Source: Emcibacter sp.
GTDB taxonomy: Bacteria; Pseudomonadota; Alphaproteobacteria; Sphingomonadales; Emcibacteraceae
NCBI RefSeq assembly: GCF_963675455.1
Contig: NZ_OY776217.1
Location: forward strand, 496,001-560,000
Reading direction: 5' to 3'
DNA length: 64,000 nucleotides
In this document: in pieces, positions 8,185-17,267 of the stretch
Position numbering within the stretch: the stretch's first letter is position 1
How the letters are laid out: each line of letters starts with the position of its first letter
Notes under the pieces: model-generated
The model's database searches: none
What the model was told of the DNA's origin: nothing
Seen by the model: only the letters and a program-made list of their open reading frames with translations
Translations under genes and position numbers: made by a program

Positions 8185-10449
8185 ATGAGAAAAAATACAT
8201 TCATCACTCTGCTTTTTTTCCTGTCTATTTCCGCGGGCCTGTCGCTGGTCACTTACAGGTTGATAGAACAAAATTCTCTTGAAAGCGCACAGCTGGAGTT
8301 CCGGACGCTTGCCGCGAGCGCAGCCTATCGAATGGAGCAGCGTATTCGGGAAAATACAGAAGCTTTGTTCGCCCTTCAGACCTTTTACAATACCAGTGAA
8401 ACCATGGACGGCACTAGCTTTTCCCAGTTCACCAGAAGCGTTCTGGACCGGCACCCGATCATCGGTTTTTTCTCTTGGGCGCCCCGGGTTAAACATAAAG
8501 ACAGACCTGCATTCGAGGAAAGCCTGCGGAAAAGAAATGAGGAGATACCGTTCATCTATGAACTGGATGAAAATGTCCAGCCGCACCGGCGAAAAGATCA
8601 GGACCAGTATTTTCCAATCAAATTCCCGGAAACAAATATTGATTTCTTCAAAACAGCCGGGTTTGACTTTTTCTCGATCCCGGAACGCAAAAAAGTAGCC
8701 GAGCAGGCGATAAAGGCAAAACAAATTACAGCTACCGAGGTTTTTGTTCCCAAATATATACCGGATATCAAAAAGGCTGCCTTCCTCATTGTGCCGGTTT
8801 TTTTCAAACCGCCAGAGAATGTCAAACATCCTGAGGAAGACATAAAAGGACTGATCATTTCGCTTATTGCGGACAACAATGTACTGAGCAATGACGTCTT
8901 CGATCCTGCCGGCATCTACAAAGATTTGACGATCGACATTATAAATAATGATCAACCAAAATCTAACAACGCAGCACTCGCAACAAAGACCGACACAGTT
9001 TTAAAGGATAGTTCACCTGGCGGCTTTATTTATAAATACAGTTTTCCTTATGTTCAGAAAATCTGGACGGTGATTGTTACACCCTCCGAAACCGCGTCTG
9101 CCGCCCCAAATCGTTCCGTCCTCGAGGCCGCCATTGTTTTTATCATAGGCAGTTTGCTTTCCCTGTTCATTGTCCAGCAAATGAACAAACGTATCGCCAT
9201 TGAGGAAACCGTCCGCGAACGCACCAATGAACTGAAAAAAACAACCCTGAAACTGCGCCGTTCCATGAAGGATATCGCCGACGCAAAGGATAGTGCAGAA
9301 CAGGCCAACCAGTTGAAATCGGAATTTCTGGCCAACATGAGCCATGAAATCCGAACCCCGCTGAATGGTGTTCTGGGCATGTGTCAATTGCTGGAGCAGA
9401 CCAGCCTGGATTCACAGCAGAAGGAATATACCCACACAATCATGTCATCCGGCCGGTCGCTGCTGGCGATCATCAGTGACATTCTGGATCTCGCGAAAAT
9501 AGAATCCGGGCAGATACAGCTTGAACGAACTGATTTTAATATCATGGCAATCGTCAAGGAATCGATGGATACCGTATCCTACCAGGCGATGAAAAAGAAT
9601 TTGAAAACTGCCGTCAACATATCGGAATACTGCCAGGGAACCTATCTGGGCGATGCGGGCCGAATCAAACAGATTCTGGTCAATCTGCTCAACAATGCGG
9701 TCAAATTCACAGCGGCCGGTGAAGTATCACTTGAGCTTTCAAAAATGGAAAACGGCGACCTCTGCTTCAGGGTGCGCGATAGCGGATCGGGTATTCCGGA
9801 AGATCAGCAGAACGCCATTTTTGAAAGATTCCGGCAGGTTGATGGCACAAGCATGCGCCAGCATGGCGGCACCGGGCTCGGCCTTCCCATCTGCAAAAGC
9901 CTGGCTGAATTGATGGGGGGGCGGATTGGTGTCAACAGCGAGCCCGGCGTGGGGTCTGAATTCTGGTTTAGCCTACCACTGGAAAAAAGTGCCATCACCA
10001 TAGAGGCCCCCGCCTGGGAAGAACCGGCTCCGCTGCACGACCAGCGGAAAACAGATCAGATCAAAGGCCAGCGTGTTCTGGTGGCGGAAGACAACCTGAT
10101 CAATCAGCAGATCATCCGGGAGGCCCTGAAAACCATGAGACTGGACGTCACCATTGTTGAAAACGGACAGCTCGCCCTGGAGGCCCTGGAAGCCGCCCCC
10201 TATGACCTTGTCCTGATGGACATACAGATGCCGGTCATGACCGGCGAGGAAGCCATAAGATGGATCCGGGCCGCCGACGCCCTCTACCGCGACATTCCGA
10301 TCATTGCCCTGACTGCCAACGCCATGAGCGACGCGGAAACCAGATATCTGCAAGCCGGCGCAAACGCCTATATTGTCAAACCCATCAATCTGAAAACGGC
10401 AATCACCACCATCAGTGATATTCTGACCGAAGGCGTCGCGAAATCCTGA
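8185..10449 (+). CDS. CHASE-domain hybrid sensor histidine kinase with receiver domain
   Basis: A 754-residue membrane-bound hybrid kinase. A transmembrane helix near residues 6-24 is followed by an extracytoplasmic CHASE domain (about 70-260, with FFSWAPRV and FPIKFPE), then a second helix around 312-332. The HisKA domain has the phospho-accepting histidine at 387 in NMSHEIRTPLNGVLG. The HATPase domain has NLLNNAVKF and GTGLGLPICKSL. The C-terminal receiver has the phospho-acceptor aspartate at 679 in LVLMDIQMPVMTG. No response regulator or diguanylate cyclase is next to it, so the output is likely a separate phosphotransfer protein elsewhere. The ligand is unknown; other CHASE domains bind small organic signals. 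Confidence 0.92.
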   Translation: MRKNTFITLLFFLSISAGLSLVTYRLIEQNSLESAQLEFRTLAASAAYRMEQRIRENTEALFALQTFYNTSETMDGTSFSQFTRSVLDRHPIIGFFSWAPRVKHKDRPAFEESLRKRNEEIPFIYELDENVQPHRRKDQDQYFPIKFPETNIDFFKTAGFDFFSIPERKKVAEQAIKAKQITATEVFVPKYIPDIKKAAFLIVPVFFKPPENVKHPEEDIKGLIISLIADNNVLSNDVFDPAGIYKDLTIDIINNDQPKSNNAALATKTDTVLKDSSPGGFIYKYSFPYVQKIWTVIVTPSETASAAPNRSVLEAAIVFIIGSLLSLFIVQQMNKRIAIEETVRERTNELKKTTLKLRRSMKDIADAKDSAEQANQLKSEFLANMSHEIRTPLNGVLGMCQLLEQTSLDSQQKEYTHTIMSSGRSLLAIISDILDLAKIESGQIQLERTDFNIMAIVKESMDTVSYQAMKKNLKTAVNISEYCQGTYLGDAGRIKQILVNLLNNAVKFTAAGEVSLELSKMENGDLCFRVRDSGSGIPEDQQNAIFERFRQVDGTSMRQHGGTGLGLPICKSLAELMGGRIGVNSEPGVGSEFWFSLPLEKSAITIEAPAWEEPAPLHDQRKTDQIKGQRVLVAEDNLINQQIIREALKTMRLDVTIVENGQLALEALEAAPYDLVLMDIQMPVMTGEEAIRWIRAADALYRDIPIIALTANAMSDAETRYLQAGANAYIVKPINLKTAITTISDILTEGVAKS

Positions 10450-10457
10450 TCGCTGAA

Positions 10458-10490
10458 AAGTGAAAGCCGGCCTCGAGGCCGGCTTTCTAT
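10458..10490. terminator. bidirectional terminator between hybrid kinase and cysNC
   Basis: Perfect inverted repeat GAAAGCCGGCCT / AGGCCGGCTTTC (10462-10487), with A-rich sequence on the left and T-rich on the right. It lies between converging genes and can serve both. Confidence 0.82.
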
Positions 10491-10508
10491 TAACGTATGA
10501 TATATTTC

Positions 10509-12413
10509 CTAGGACGACAGATAACCATTTTCCTCAAGATAGGTAATGATCCGGTCTGCAGCCTTGTCCGGCTCCAGATCAGTGGTATCTATGGTCAGTT
10601 CCGCCTGGTCCGGTTCCTCGTAAGGACTGTCAAAGCCGGTGAAGTTTTTGATTTCGCCGGAACGCGCCTTTTTGTAAAGCCCCTTGGGATCACGCTGCTC
10701 ACAAACCTCCAGTGGAGTATTGATGAAAATCTCGAGGAATTCGCCGTCCTGCATCAGTTCACGCGCCATGCGCCGTTCTGAACGGAACGGTGAAATGAAG
10801 GACACCAGGGTCATCAGCCCGGCATCAACCATCAGTTTTGACGTTTCCGCCACACGGCGGATATTTTCCACCCGATCGACATCGGTAAAACCAAGGTCCT
10901 TGTTCAGACCATGACGGACATTGTCGCCATCAAGAACATAGGTGTGGTTGCCGCGGGCAAAGAGCTTTTTCTCCAGCGCATTGGCAACGGTTGACTTGCC
11001 GGAACCGGAATAGCCGGTGAACCACAGCACGGCCGGTTTCTGGCCTTTCTGGTCTGATCTGGATTTTTTGTCCACATCCAGGGCCTGCCAGTGGATATTT
11101 TCCGCCCGGCGCAGGCCGTGATCAATCATGCCAACGCCGACTGTATTGTTGTTCAGCCTGTTGATGATGATAAAGGCGCCGGTCTCACGAATATCCGCAT
11201 AGCGGTCATAGGGAATCTGATCCGACAGGGACAGGTTACAAACCCCCACTTCATTGAGTTCCAGTGCCTTGCCTGCCTCATGTTCAAGACTGTTCACATT
11301 GATCTTGTGCTTCAGGGAGGAAATCACACCCGGCACCATTTTGGAGCCGATCTTGATCAGGTAGGCCCGGCCCGGCAGGAGATGTTCATCATCCATCCAC
11401 AGCACGTGCGCCATGAACTGATCGGTGAGTTCGGCTCGCTTTTCCTTGCGGCAGATCACATCACCGCGGGACACGTCAATCTCGTCTTCCAGAACAATGG
11501 TTACGGCCTGTCCGGCGATGGCTTCCTTCAGGTCACCGCCCATTGTCACAATGCGCTTGACGCGACTGGTTCTGGCCGACGGCAGGACCACAATCTCATC
11601 ACCCTCGTGTATAGTCCCACTGACAATGGTTCCGGAGAATCCGCGGAAATCCAGATCCGGGCGATTCACCCACTGCACCGGGAAACGGAAAGCCGCCGAT
11701 TTTTCGTCGGACGAGACATCCACCGTCTCCAGAACCTGCATCAGGGTCGGCCCGTTATACCAGGGCAGTTTTTCACCACGCTCCAGAATATTATCGCCCT
11801 TCAGCGCAGAAATAGGCACACAGGTAATATCCTCGAGCCCGATCTCTTTGGCAAAGGCCCGGTAGTCTGTTTCAATCTGGTTAAAGACCTTCTGGTCATA
11901 ATCCATCAGATCCATTTTATTGATCGCCAGCAGCACATGCTTGATGCCCAGCAGGGACACAATATAGCTGTGCCGGCGGGTCTGGGTCAGTATGCCCTTG
12001 CGCGCATCAATCAGGATAATGGCCAGATCCGCATTGGAGGCGCCGGTGGCCATATTCCGGGTATATTGCTCATGACCCGGCGTATCCGCGACGATAAACT
12101 TTCGTTTGTCGGTCGAGAAATAGCGATAGGCCACGTCAATGGTGATCCCCTGTTCCCGCTCTGCGGCAAGACCGTCCACCAGAAGGGCAAAATCCATATC
12201 CCCGCCCTGGGTGCCGACCTTCTTGCTGTCGGATTCCAGGTTTGTCAGCTGGTCTTCGAAAATCATTTTTGAATCATACAGCAGGCGACCGATCAGGGTG
12301 CTTTTACCGTCGTCAACGCTGCCGCAGGTGATAAACCGCAGCAGACTTTTGTTTTCCTGGCTTTTCAGATACTCAAGGATATCTTCGGAAATCAGATCAG
12401 ACTGGTGTGCCAT
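10509..12413 (-). CDS. cysNC: bifunctional sulfate adenylyltransferase subunit 1 / adenylylsulfate kinase
   Basis: A 634-residue fusion of CysN and CysC. The N-terminal GTPase part has the P-loop region CGSVDDGKSTLIG, DTPGHEQYTRNMATGAS and NKMD, and with CysD makes adenosine 5'-phosphosulfate from sulfate and ATP. The C-terminal part, from about residue 455, is APS kinase with its own P-loop GYSGSGKST, then DGDNVRHGLNKDLGF and FISPFRSER, making PAPS. The fused form is common in Alphaproteobacteria and resembles NodQ. Its start codon shares one base with the cysD stop codon (TAATG), which indicates translational coupling. This is the entry to assimilatory sulfate reduction and sulfation. Confidence 0.96.
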   Translation of the reverse strand: MAHQSDLISEDILEYLKSQENKSLLRFITCGSVDDGKSTLIGRLLYDSKMIFEDQLTNLESDSKKVGTQGGDMDFALLVDGLAAEREQGITIDVAYRYFSTDKRKFIVADTPGHEQYTRNMATGASNADLAIILIDARKGILTQTRRHSYIVSLLGIKHVLLAINKMDLMDYDQKVFNQIETDYRAFAKEIGLEDITCVPISALKGDNILERGEKLPWYNGPTLMQVLETVDVSSDEKSAAFRFPVQWVNRPDLDFRGFSGTIVSGTIHEGDEIVVLPSARTSRVKRIVTMGGDLKEAIAGQAVTIVLEDEIDVSRGDVICRKEKRAELTDQFMAHVLWMDDEHLLPGRAYLIKIGSKMVPGVISSLKHKINVNSLEHEAGKALELNEVGVCNLSLSDQIPYDRYADIRETGAFIIINRLNNNTVGVGMIDHGLRRAENIHWQALDVDKKSRSDQKGQKPAVLWFTGYSGSGKSTVANALEKKLFARGNHTYVLDGDNVRHGLNKDLGFTDVDRVENIRRVAETSKLMVDAGLMTLVSFISPFRSERRMARELMQDGEFLEIFINTPLEVCEQRDPKGLYKKARSGEIKNFTGFDSPYEEPDQAELTIDTTDLEPDKAADRIITYLEENGYLSS

Positions 12414-13312
12414 TAGAAATATCCCTCCTGCTTTTTCTGTTCCATGGACGCATTGGCATCCTTGTCAATGGCGCGGCCCTGACGTTCGGAGGTTCTTGTC
12501 AGCAGCATTTCCTGGATAATGGCCGGCAACGTATCTGCGTCGGATTCAATAGCCCCGGTCAGCGGGTAACATCCCAATGTCCGGAAGCGGACTTTTTTCA
12601 TCATCGGTTTCTCGCCGGGTTCCAGCGGCAGGCGATCATCATCCACCATCACCAGCATGCCGTCCCGTTCGACAACCGGCCGTTCCTTGGCGAAATACAG
12701 CGGCACGATCGGAATATCCTCAAGATAGATATACTGCCAGATATCGAGCTCGGTCCAGTTGCTCAGGGGAAACACACGAATGCTTTCACCTTTGTTGATG
12801 CGACTGTTATAGAGGCTCCAGAGTTCCGGACGCTGGTTCTTGGGATCCCAGCGGTGCTGGGCGGAGCGGAAGGAGAAGATACGTTCCTTGGCCCGGCTTT
12901 TCTCTTCATCCCGGCGGGCGCCGCCGAAGGCAGCGTCAAAACCGTATTTATCCAGAGCCTGTTTCAGGCCCTGGGTTTTCATCACATCCGTATGAACAGC
13001 GGAACCATGGCTGAAAGGACCGATGCCCTGGTCGACACCATCCTGATTCACATGAATCAGAAGATCAAGGCCAAGTTCGGCCGCCCGCTTGTCGCGAAAT
13101 TCGATCATTTCCCGAAATTTCCAGGTGGTATCCACATGAAGAATGGGAAATGGCGGGATGGAAGGGTAAAAGGCTTTCATGGCCAGATGCAGCATCACTG
13201 CCGAGTCCTTGCCTACTGAATAAAGCATCACCGGGTTCTGGCATTCTGCAGCCACCTCCCGCATGATATGAATACTTTCGGCTTCCAGCCGCTGCAAGTG
13301 GGTCAAATCCAT
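12413..13312 (-). CDS. cysD: sulfate adenylyltransferase subunit 2
   Basis: The ATP-pyrophosphatase-type subunit that forms APS with the CysN GTPase. It has the PP-loop YSVGKDSAVMLHLA near the N-terminus, HVDTTWKFREMI, and the family signature GGARRDEEKSRAKER. I chose the start at 13312, where MDLTHLQRLEAESIHI matches usual CysD N-termini. An in-frame ATG 11 codons upstream is open but adds an unusual leader. It is the first gene of cysD-cysNC, with a one-base overlap to cysNC. The upstream region holds two dyads that may regulate the operon. Confidence 0.95.
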   Translation of the reverse strand: MDLTHLQRLEAESIHIMREVAAECQNPVMLYSVGKDSAVMLHLAMKAFYPSIPPFPILHVDTTWKFREMIEFRDKRAAELGLDLLIHVNQDGVDQGIGPFSHGSAVHTDVMKTQGLKQALDKYGFDAAFGGARRDEEKSRAKERIFSFRSAQHRWDPKNQRPELWSLYNSRINKGESIRVFPLSNWTELDIWQYIYLEDIPIVPLYFAKERPVVERDGMLVMVDDDRLPLEPGEKPMMKKVRFRTLGCYPLTGAIESDADTLPAIIQEMLLTRTSERQGRAIDKDANASMEQKKQEGYF

Positions 13313-13579
13313 TCCACAATCTCTTTTCCGTCCGTTTTCAGGCAATGTCCTGCCCGTCCGTCTGTTCTCGTTGGATAGCCTGCCAGCAACCCTGGCAGAT
13401 CTATCTTTAGATAGTTATATAATCAAAGTATGGCAACGCATAATATAGTTTATATATAAAAACAATGTATTTTATTCTATACTACACTTTAATAATGTTT
13501 ATTAAACCATTCCATACTTTGCACCGAAATACTTTTTCGTCATACATGGTTCATATTGAAGAAAAGTAAATACTTCTGA
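13313..13579. other. AT-rich upstream region of cysD
   Basis: About 270 bases without a gene. The part from 13420 to 13560 is strongly AT-rich and presumably holds the minus-strand promoter of cysD. Two short dyads lie in the proximal part and are listed separately. No recognisable sulfur-responsive riboswitch was seen. Confidence 0.5.
13380..13414. promoter_or_regulatory. two adjacent dyads upstream of cysD
   Basis: CTGCCAG-CAACC-CTGGCAG (13380-13398) is a perfect 7-base hairpin with a 5-base loop. It is followed two bases later by CTATCT-TT-AGATAG (13401-13414), a perfect 6-base dyad. They lie 68-102 bases ahead of the cysD start. They could be an operator for a sulfur regulator or a leader hairpin of the cysD mRNA. 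Confidence 0.35.
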
Positions 13580-13582
13580 AAA

Positions 13583-13616
13583 ACAGAAAAAAGCAGGCCG
13601 CGGGCGACCTGCTTTC
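13583..13616 (-). terminator. terminator of the pirin-FMN reductase operon
   Basis: On the minus strand AAGCAGGTC and GGCCTGCTT form a hairpin around CGCCCGC, followed by TTTTCTG. It begins 26 bases beyond the FMN reductase stop codon. Confidence 0.8.
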
Positions 13617-13641
13617 AAAGAACCACTATGAGCAACTGAAA

Positions 13642-14217
13642 CTATTCGCTCAGCATTTCCACCAGCTGGGCCCCAAGTTGACGAACGGATTGCTCCTTGT
13701 CAGCGTTTTTCAGTTTGCCGCTTTCATCAAACTCGTCAAAAGCACCTCCCAGTGCCAGCATATTCGGATGAACGGTGACCATGATATTCATCAACAACTC
13801 GCGCAGGGCATATAGACCACGCAATCCTCCCATTGCGCCGGGCGACGTGGCCATAATTACCGCCTTCTTGCCGGCAAAGGAATGCAGCATGGGTTCATCT
13901 TCCCGGGCCGGGCGGGAGACCCAGTCAATGGCATTTTTCAGGATTGCGGAATAACTGCTGTTATATTCCGGGGACGCGATCAACAATCCGTCATGACCCT
14001 CAAACAGCTTTTTCAGCCTGAGTGCGTTGTCCGGCAACCCCTCGGCCGCTTCCAGATCGCCGTTGTAAAGCGGCAGCGGATAATCACGAAGATCGATATA
14101 GGTGACCTCGGCTCCGGCGTCCTCGGCCCCGTCGACTGCTGCCCTGACCATGGATTTGTTAAATGACGATTTCCTTGTGCTGCCGGCGAAGGCAAGTATG
14201 CTTATTTCCTCTGACAT
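13642..14217 (-). CDS. NADPH-dependent FMN reductase family protein
   Basis: A 191-residue flavodoxin-fold oxidoreductase of the NADPH-dependent FMN reductase / chromate-quinone reductase group. The FMN phosphate loop FAGSTRKSSFNK is at the N-terminus and SPEYNSSYSAILKNAIDW is in the middle, as in quinone and azo reductases of this family. RBS GGAGAGA precedes the ATG. It follows the pirin gene by 11 bases, so both are probably one transcript, with a likely role in defence against quinone or electrophile stress. Confidence 0.9.
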   Translation of the reverse strand: MSEEISILAFAGSTRKSSFNKSMVRAAVDGAEDAGAEVTYIDLRDYPLPLYNGDLEAAEGLPDNALRLKKLFEGHDGLLIASPEYNSSYSAILKNAIDWVSRPAREDEPMLHSFAGKKAVIMATSPGAMGGLRGLYALRELLMNIMVTVHPNMLALGGAFDEFDESGKLKNADKEQSVRQLGAQLVEMLSE

Positions 14218-14228
14218 TATATCTCTCC

Positions 14229-14930
14229 TTATTCTGGCAATTCGAATAATAAAATTTCACACTCCGATACACTTTTGATCCGGAGACATTCTTCACCTTC
14301 GAGGGCAAAACCGTCTCCGGATACGCCGGTTTCGCCGTTTACTGTGATTTCCCCGCGGGCCAGTTGAAGCCAGTATTTCCGGCCCGGCAGCAAATTTTGC
14401 TTAACCTCGGCCGCCGGCGCGAAACGCCCGGCAAAGAGCCGCGCATCCTGACGCATTGTCAGACTGCCCTCTGCGCCGTCAGAGCTGACAAGAAGCCGGA
14501 AGCTGTTTTCCAGCTCATCCCCGGCAAACCTGCGCTGCTGGTAGCCGGGCGGGGTATTGGTCTCGTCAGGCATAATCCAGATCTGCAGCAGATGCAGTTC
14601 TTCCTCCTGCGATCCGTTATATTCACTGTGCTGGATACCACTGCCGGCGCTCATCAGCTGTATTTCACCGGGCGTGATGGCAGAGATATTCCCGGTGCTG
14701 TCCCTGTGGGCAATGGCGCCCTCCAGAACCCAGGTAATGATTTCCATATTTTCATGGCCATGGGTATCAAAGCCGGAGCTTGGCTTGATCCAGTCCTCAT
14801 TGATAACCCGGAGCGGCCCGAACCCCATGTTATCGGGATCGTAATAGCGACCGAACGAAAAGGAATGCTTGCTTTTCAGCCAGCCTCCGGCTGTTATGCC
14901 TCGCCCGTCCTGACTGCGCCTGGTAATCAT
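14229..14930 (-). CDS. pirin family protein (YhhW-like quercetinase group)
   Basis: A 233-residue bicupin-like pirin. The N-terminal cupin has GFDTHGHENMEIITWVLEG, whose histidines and glutamate bind the metal ion, and GSGIQHSEYNG follows. Bacterial relatives act as quercetin 2,3-dioxygenases or redox sensors. A GGAGACG site precedes the ATG. It is the first gene of a two-gene unit with the FMN reductase and is divergent from a LysR regulator about 100 bases away. That is the classic layout for LysR control of a quinone or electrophile response. Confidence 0.88.
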   Translation of the reverse strand: MITRRSQDGRGITAGGWLKSKHSFSFGRYYDPDNMGFGPLRVINEDWIKPSSGFDTHGHENMEIITWVLEGAIAHRDSTGNISAITPGEIQLMSAGSGIQHSEYNGSQEEELHLLQIWIMPDETNTPPGYQQRRFAGDELENSFRLLVSSDGAEGSLTMRQDARLFAGRFAPAAEVKQNLLPGRKYWLQLARGEITVNGETGVSGDGFALEGEECLRIKSVSECEILLFELPE

Positions 14931-15032
14931 CGATCGTCTCCATCATGCCGAAGTGATGAAGAAAGGATATATTTTTCCCATTATTATGATAATATTGTTT
15001 TTTTGAACTTTACTATTCGAATTATTTAAATA
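14931..15032. promoter_or_regulatory. divergent promoter region between pirin operon and lysR gene
   Basis: About 100 bases, very AT-rich between 14965 and 15030, separating two divergent genes. Such regions normally hold the LysR binding site (T-N11-A type) and both promoters. ATTCGAATTATTTAAATAAT near 15014 is partly palindromic and is the best candidate element. Confidence 0.45.
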
Positions 15033-15929
15033 ATGGACAAGCTCTCCAATATCAGAACCTTTGCCGTTGTCGGACAGACCGGCAGCTTTGCCGAAGCCGC
15101 CCGTCGGCTTAACCTGGCCAATTCCGTGGTCAGCAAAAGGGTAAAGGATCTGGAAGATCATCTCGGCACCCGGTTGCTCATCCGCACCACCCGGCATGTC
15201 AGCCTGACCGACGCCGGATACCAGTATCTTGAACAGGTGCAGAAACTGCTCCACGACCTGGAAGAAACAGAGGAAAGCCTGCGCCGCAGAACCCAGACTC
15301 CGATCGGCAACATCCGGGTGGCGGCCCCGTTGAGTTTCGGCATCAAATATCTCGGTCCCGCCATGTCCGGCTATCTCGATAAATATCCCCAGGTGTCGCT
15401 GAATGTTTCCTTTTCCAACCGTTTTGTCGATATCGCCGCTGAAGGCTATGACCTGGCCATCCGGGTCGCCAGCACCCTGCCGGATTCCAATCTGATGGCC
15501 CGCCAGATCTGCGCCTCCCGCCGCATTGCCTGCGCCAGTCCGGGTTACCTTGCCAGACACGGGATACCGGAAACCCCCCGGGATCTTCTGAAACACAATT
15601 GCCTGACCTATGACACACCTGTCCGGAACAAAGGCTGGCCGTTTTATCATAACGGCCGCAAGCTGCATGTTCCCGTGCATGGAAACCTGACCTCGGACAA
15701 TGGTGAGTTCCTGTGCGCGGCGGCTATCTGCGGCCAGGGCATCGTTTTGATGCCCACCTTCATCGTCGGCCAAGCGCTGAGCGAGGGAGACCTGGTTCCC
15801 ATTCTCGACGACTACCGGGAACCTGAATTCTATATTTATGTGCTCTATCCGCACAAAAAGCTTCTGTCGGTCAAGGTCCGCACCCTGATCGATTTTCTGG
15901 CCGACTATTTCGAGGATACTTTTGCATAA
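15033..15929 (+). CDS. LysR family transcriptional regulator
   Basis: A 298-residue LysR regulator. The N-terminal winged helix-turn-helix covers roughly residues 1-60, with VGQTGSFAEAARRLNLANS and VSKRVKDLEDHLGTRLLIRT. A periplasmic-binding-like effector domain follows, with the LLPTF-like stretch IVLMPTFIVGQAL. It resembles the CrgA/DsdC-like group that controls adjacent quinone- or aromatic-related genes. Divergence from the pirin-FMN reductase operon suggests it regulates that operon; the inducer is unknown. Confidence 0.92.
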   Translation: MDKLSNIRTFAVVGQTGSFAEAARRLNLANSVVSKRVKDLEDHLGTRLLIRTTRHVSLTDAGYQYLEQVQKLLHDLEETEESLRRRTQTPIGNIRVAAPLSFGIKYLGPAMSGYLDKYPQVSLNVSFSNRFVDIAAEGYDLAIRVASTLPDSNLMARQICASRRIACASPGYLARHGIPETPRDLLKHNCLTYDTPVRNKGWPFYHNGRKLHVPVHGNLTSDNGEFLCAAAICGQGIVLMPTFIVGQALSEGDLVPILDDYREPEFYIYVLYPHKKLLSVKVRTLIDFLADYFEDTFA

Positions 15930-16059
15930 ATGTGACCCTTAAGTGACGATAACACTTCGGAAAAATGATTATTCCATGACATGCACAAAGTGAAATTGAC
16001 AGGCGGAATCCCGGCCCGTACACCGGATCATATCTTGTGTCGGAAACAGGGAATTTGGC

Positions 16060-17169
16060 ATGAAGAAGCTGTATGTAAGAGTTGCATTTCTCATTCTTGT
16101 TCTGAGCCTGAGCGTCTCCCTCAACGCCAATACCTCAATGATGGGACAGCCGCCGCTGCCGCAACTGGCCGCCAACAAAACACCCGCCATTAAAATCGAT
16201 CCCCGGACCGGCCGGCACAAGGTCACCTTCAGTGTGCTGATCTATAATATCGCCGGGCTGCCCTGGCCGATCAAAAGCGGCCGCGGTGAGCGGCTGGACC
16301 TGATTGCAGAGGAATTCGCCCGGATGCGGGAGAAGGGAACCGCCCCTGACCTTGTCCTGCTGCAGGAAGCCTTCATGGACCAGAGCCGGGATATTATCTT
16401 TGCCGGCGGATACGAAAACTATATTACCGGCCCCGCCACCGAGGATATTGTCGAGGGTGCCTCGGCAGCAGCGCCGCAGGAGTTCATTGCCGCCCGCAAT
16501 CCATGGCGCGGCGAGACCTGGGGCAAAGTCATTAACAGCGGCCTCTATATCATGAGCAAGTTCCCCATCGTCGAGGAATATGAAACCGCCTTCCCGCGCC
16601 AGGATTGCGCCGGCTGGGACTGCCTGGCCAACAAGGGCGTGATGATGGCCGGCATCCGCATTCCCGGCGTGCCGTTCCTGATTGACGTGGCCAATACCCA
16701 TATGAATTCGAAGGGACCGTCTTCGGGCGTCGACCTTCACCGCACCACGGCAGCCCAGCGGCTGCAGGTCGATACCATTCATACGCTGCTCAACCGCACT
16801 GATCATACCGGAAGACCGCTCATCATGGCCGGCGATTTCAACCTGAAAGGCCTGCCGGAGATGGTCGATTATTTCCGACGCGGCAGGGACAGCCGGCGGG
16901 TCGGCCTGCTTGCCCGGCAATATTGCCTCGATCCCGGCAACGGCTGTGATGTGCGTATGCCGCTCGAAAGCAACACGCCGTGGCTGGACACAAACGACCT
17001 GCAGGCGTTCCACGGCGGTGACCGCGTCCGGCTCCGGCCGCTGCGCGTGGAAGTCCTGTTTGACGAAAAGGTCGGCGATGAACCGCTGTCCGACCATGAC
17101 GGATACCTGGTACATTATGAACTGAGCTGGCATCCCGACGATTTCCCCACCCAGATTGCCGGTCTGTGA
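16060..17169 (+). CDS. secreted endonuclease/exonuclease/phosphatase family protein
   Basis: A 369-residue protein with a Sec signal peptide (KKLYVRVAFLILVLSLSVSL, cleavage near residue 23). The metal-dependent EEP fold follows. Catalytic motifs are in order: LLQEAF with the metal-binding glutamate, NTHMNS, GDFNLKG, and SDHDGY at the C-terminus. Targets in the family include DNA, phospholipids such as sphingomyelin, and inositol phosphates. Export argues for a nutrient-scavenging or membrane-lipid role. The ATG is preceded by AGGGAA. It seems monocistronic; a new promoter precedes trhO. Confidence 0.85.
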   Translation: MKKLYVRVAFLILVLSLSVSLNANTSMMGQPPLPQLAANKTPAIKIDPRTGRHKVTFSVLIYNIAGLPWPIKSGRGERLDLIAEEFARMREKGTAPDLVLLQEAFMDQSRDIIFAGGYENYITGPATEDIVEGASAAAPQEFIAARNPWRGETWGKVINSGLYIMSKFPIVEEYETAFPRQDCAGWDCLANKGVMMAGIRIPGVPFLIDVANTHMNSKGPSSGVDLHRTTAAQRLQVDTIHTLLNRTDHTGRPLIMAGDFNLKGLPEMVDYFRRGRDSRRVGLLARQYCLDPGNGCDVRMPLESNTPWLDTNDLQAFHGGDRVRLRPLRVEVLFDEKVGDEPLSDHDGYLVHYELSWHPDDFPTQIAGL

Positions 17170-17180
17170 TCCCTCTCCCG

Positions 17181-17210
17181 CTTGAACTCTGGACCCAAGG
17201 TTGATATATA
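17181..17210 (+). promoter_or_regulatory. sigma70-type promoter for trhO-selO
   Basis: CTTGAA at 17181 and TATATA at 17205 are 18 bases apart (ATATAT with 17). They are followed by a 57-base leader to the trhO ATG. The position directly after the EEP gene supports a separate trhO-selO transcript. Confidence 0.5.
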
Positions 17211-17267
17211 AGGCCCGAGACTGGTGCTCCGGATTTACGATCCGGCCCGCAACAAAGGAACCTGAAT

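Noticed and set aside
11091..12272. A 393-codon open frame on the plus strand
   Set aside because: It is antisense to cysNC, which has intact GTPase and APS kinase motifs. No domain was recognised in the antisense product.
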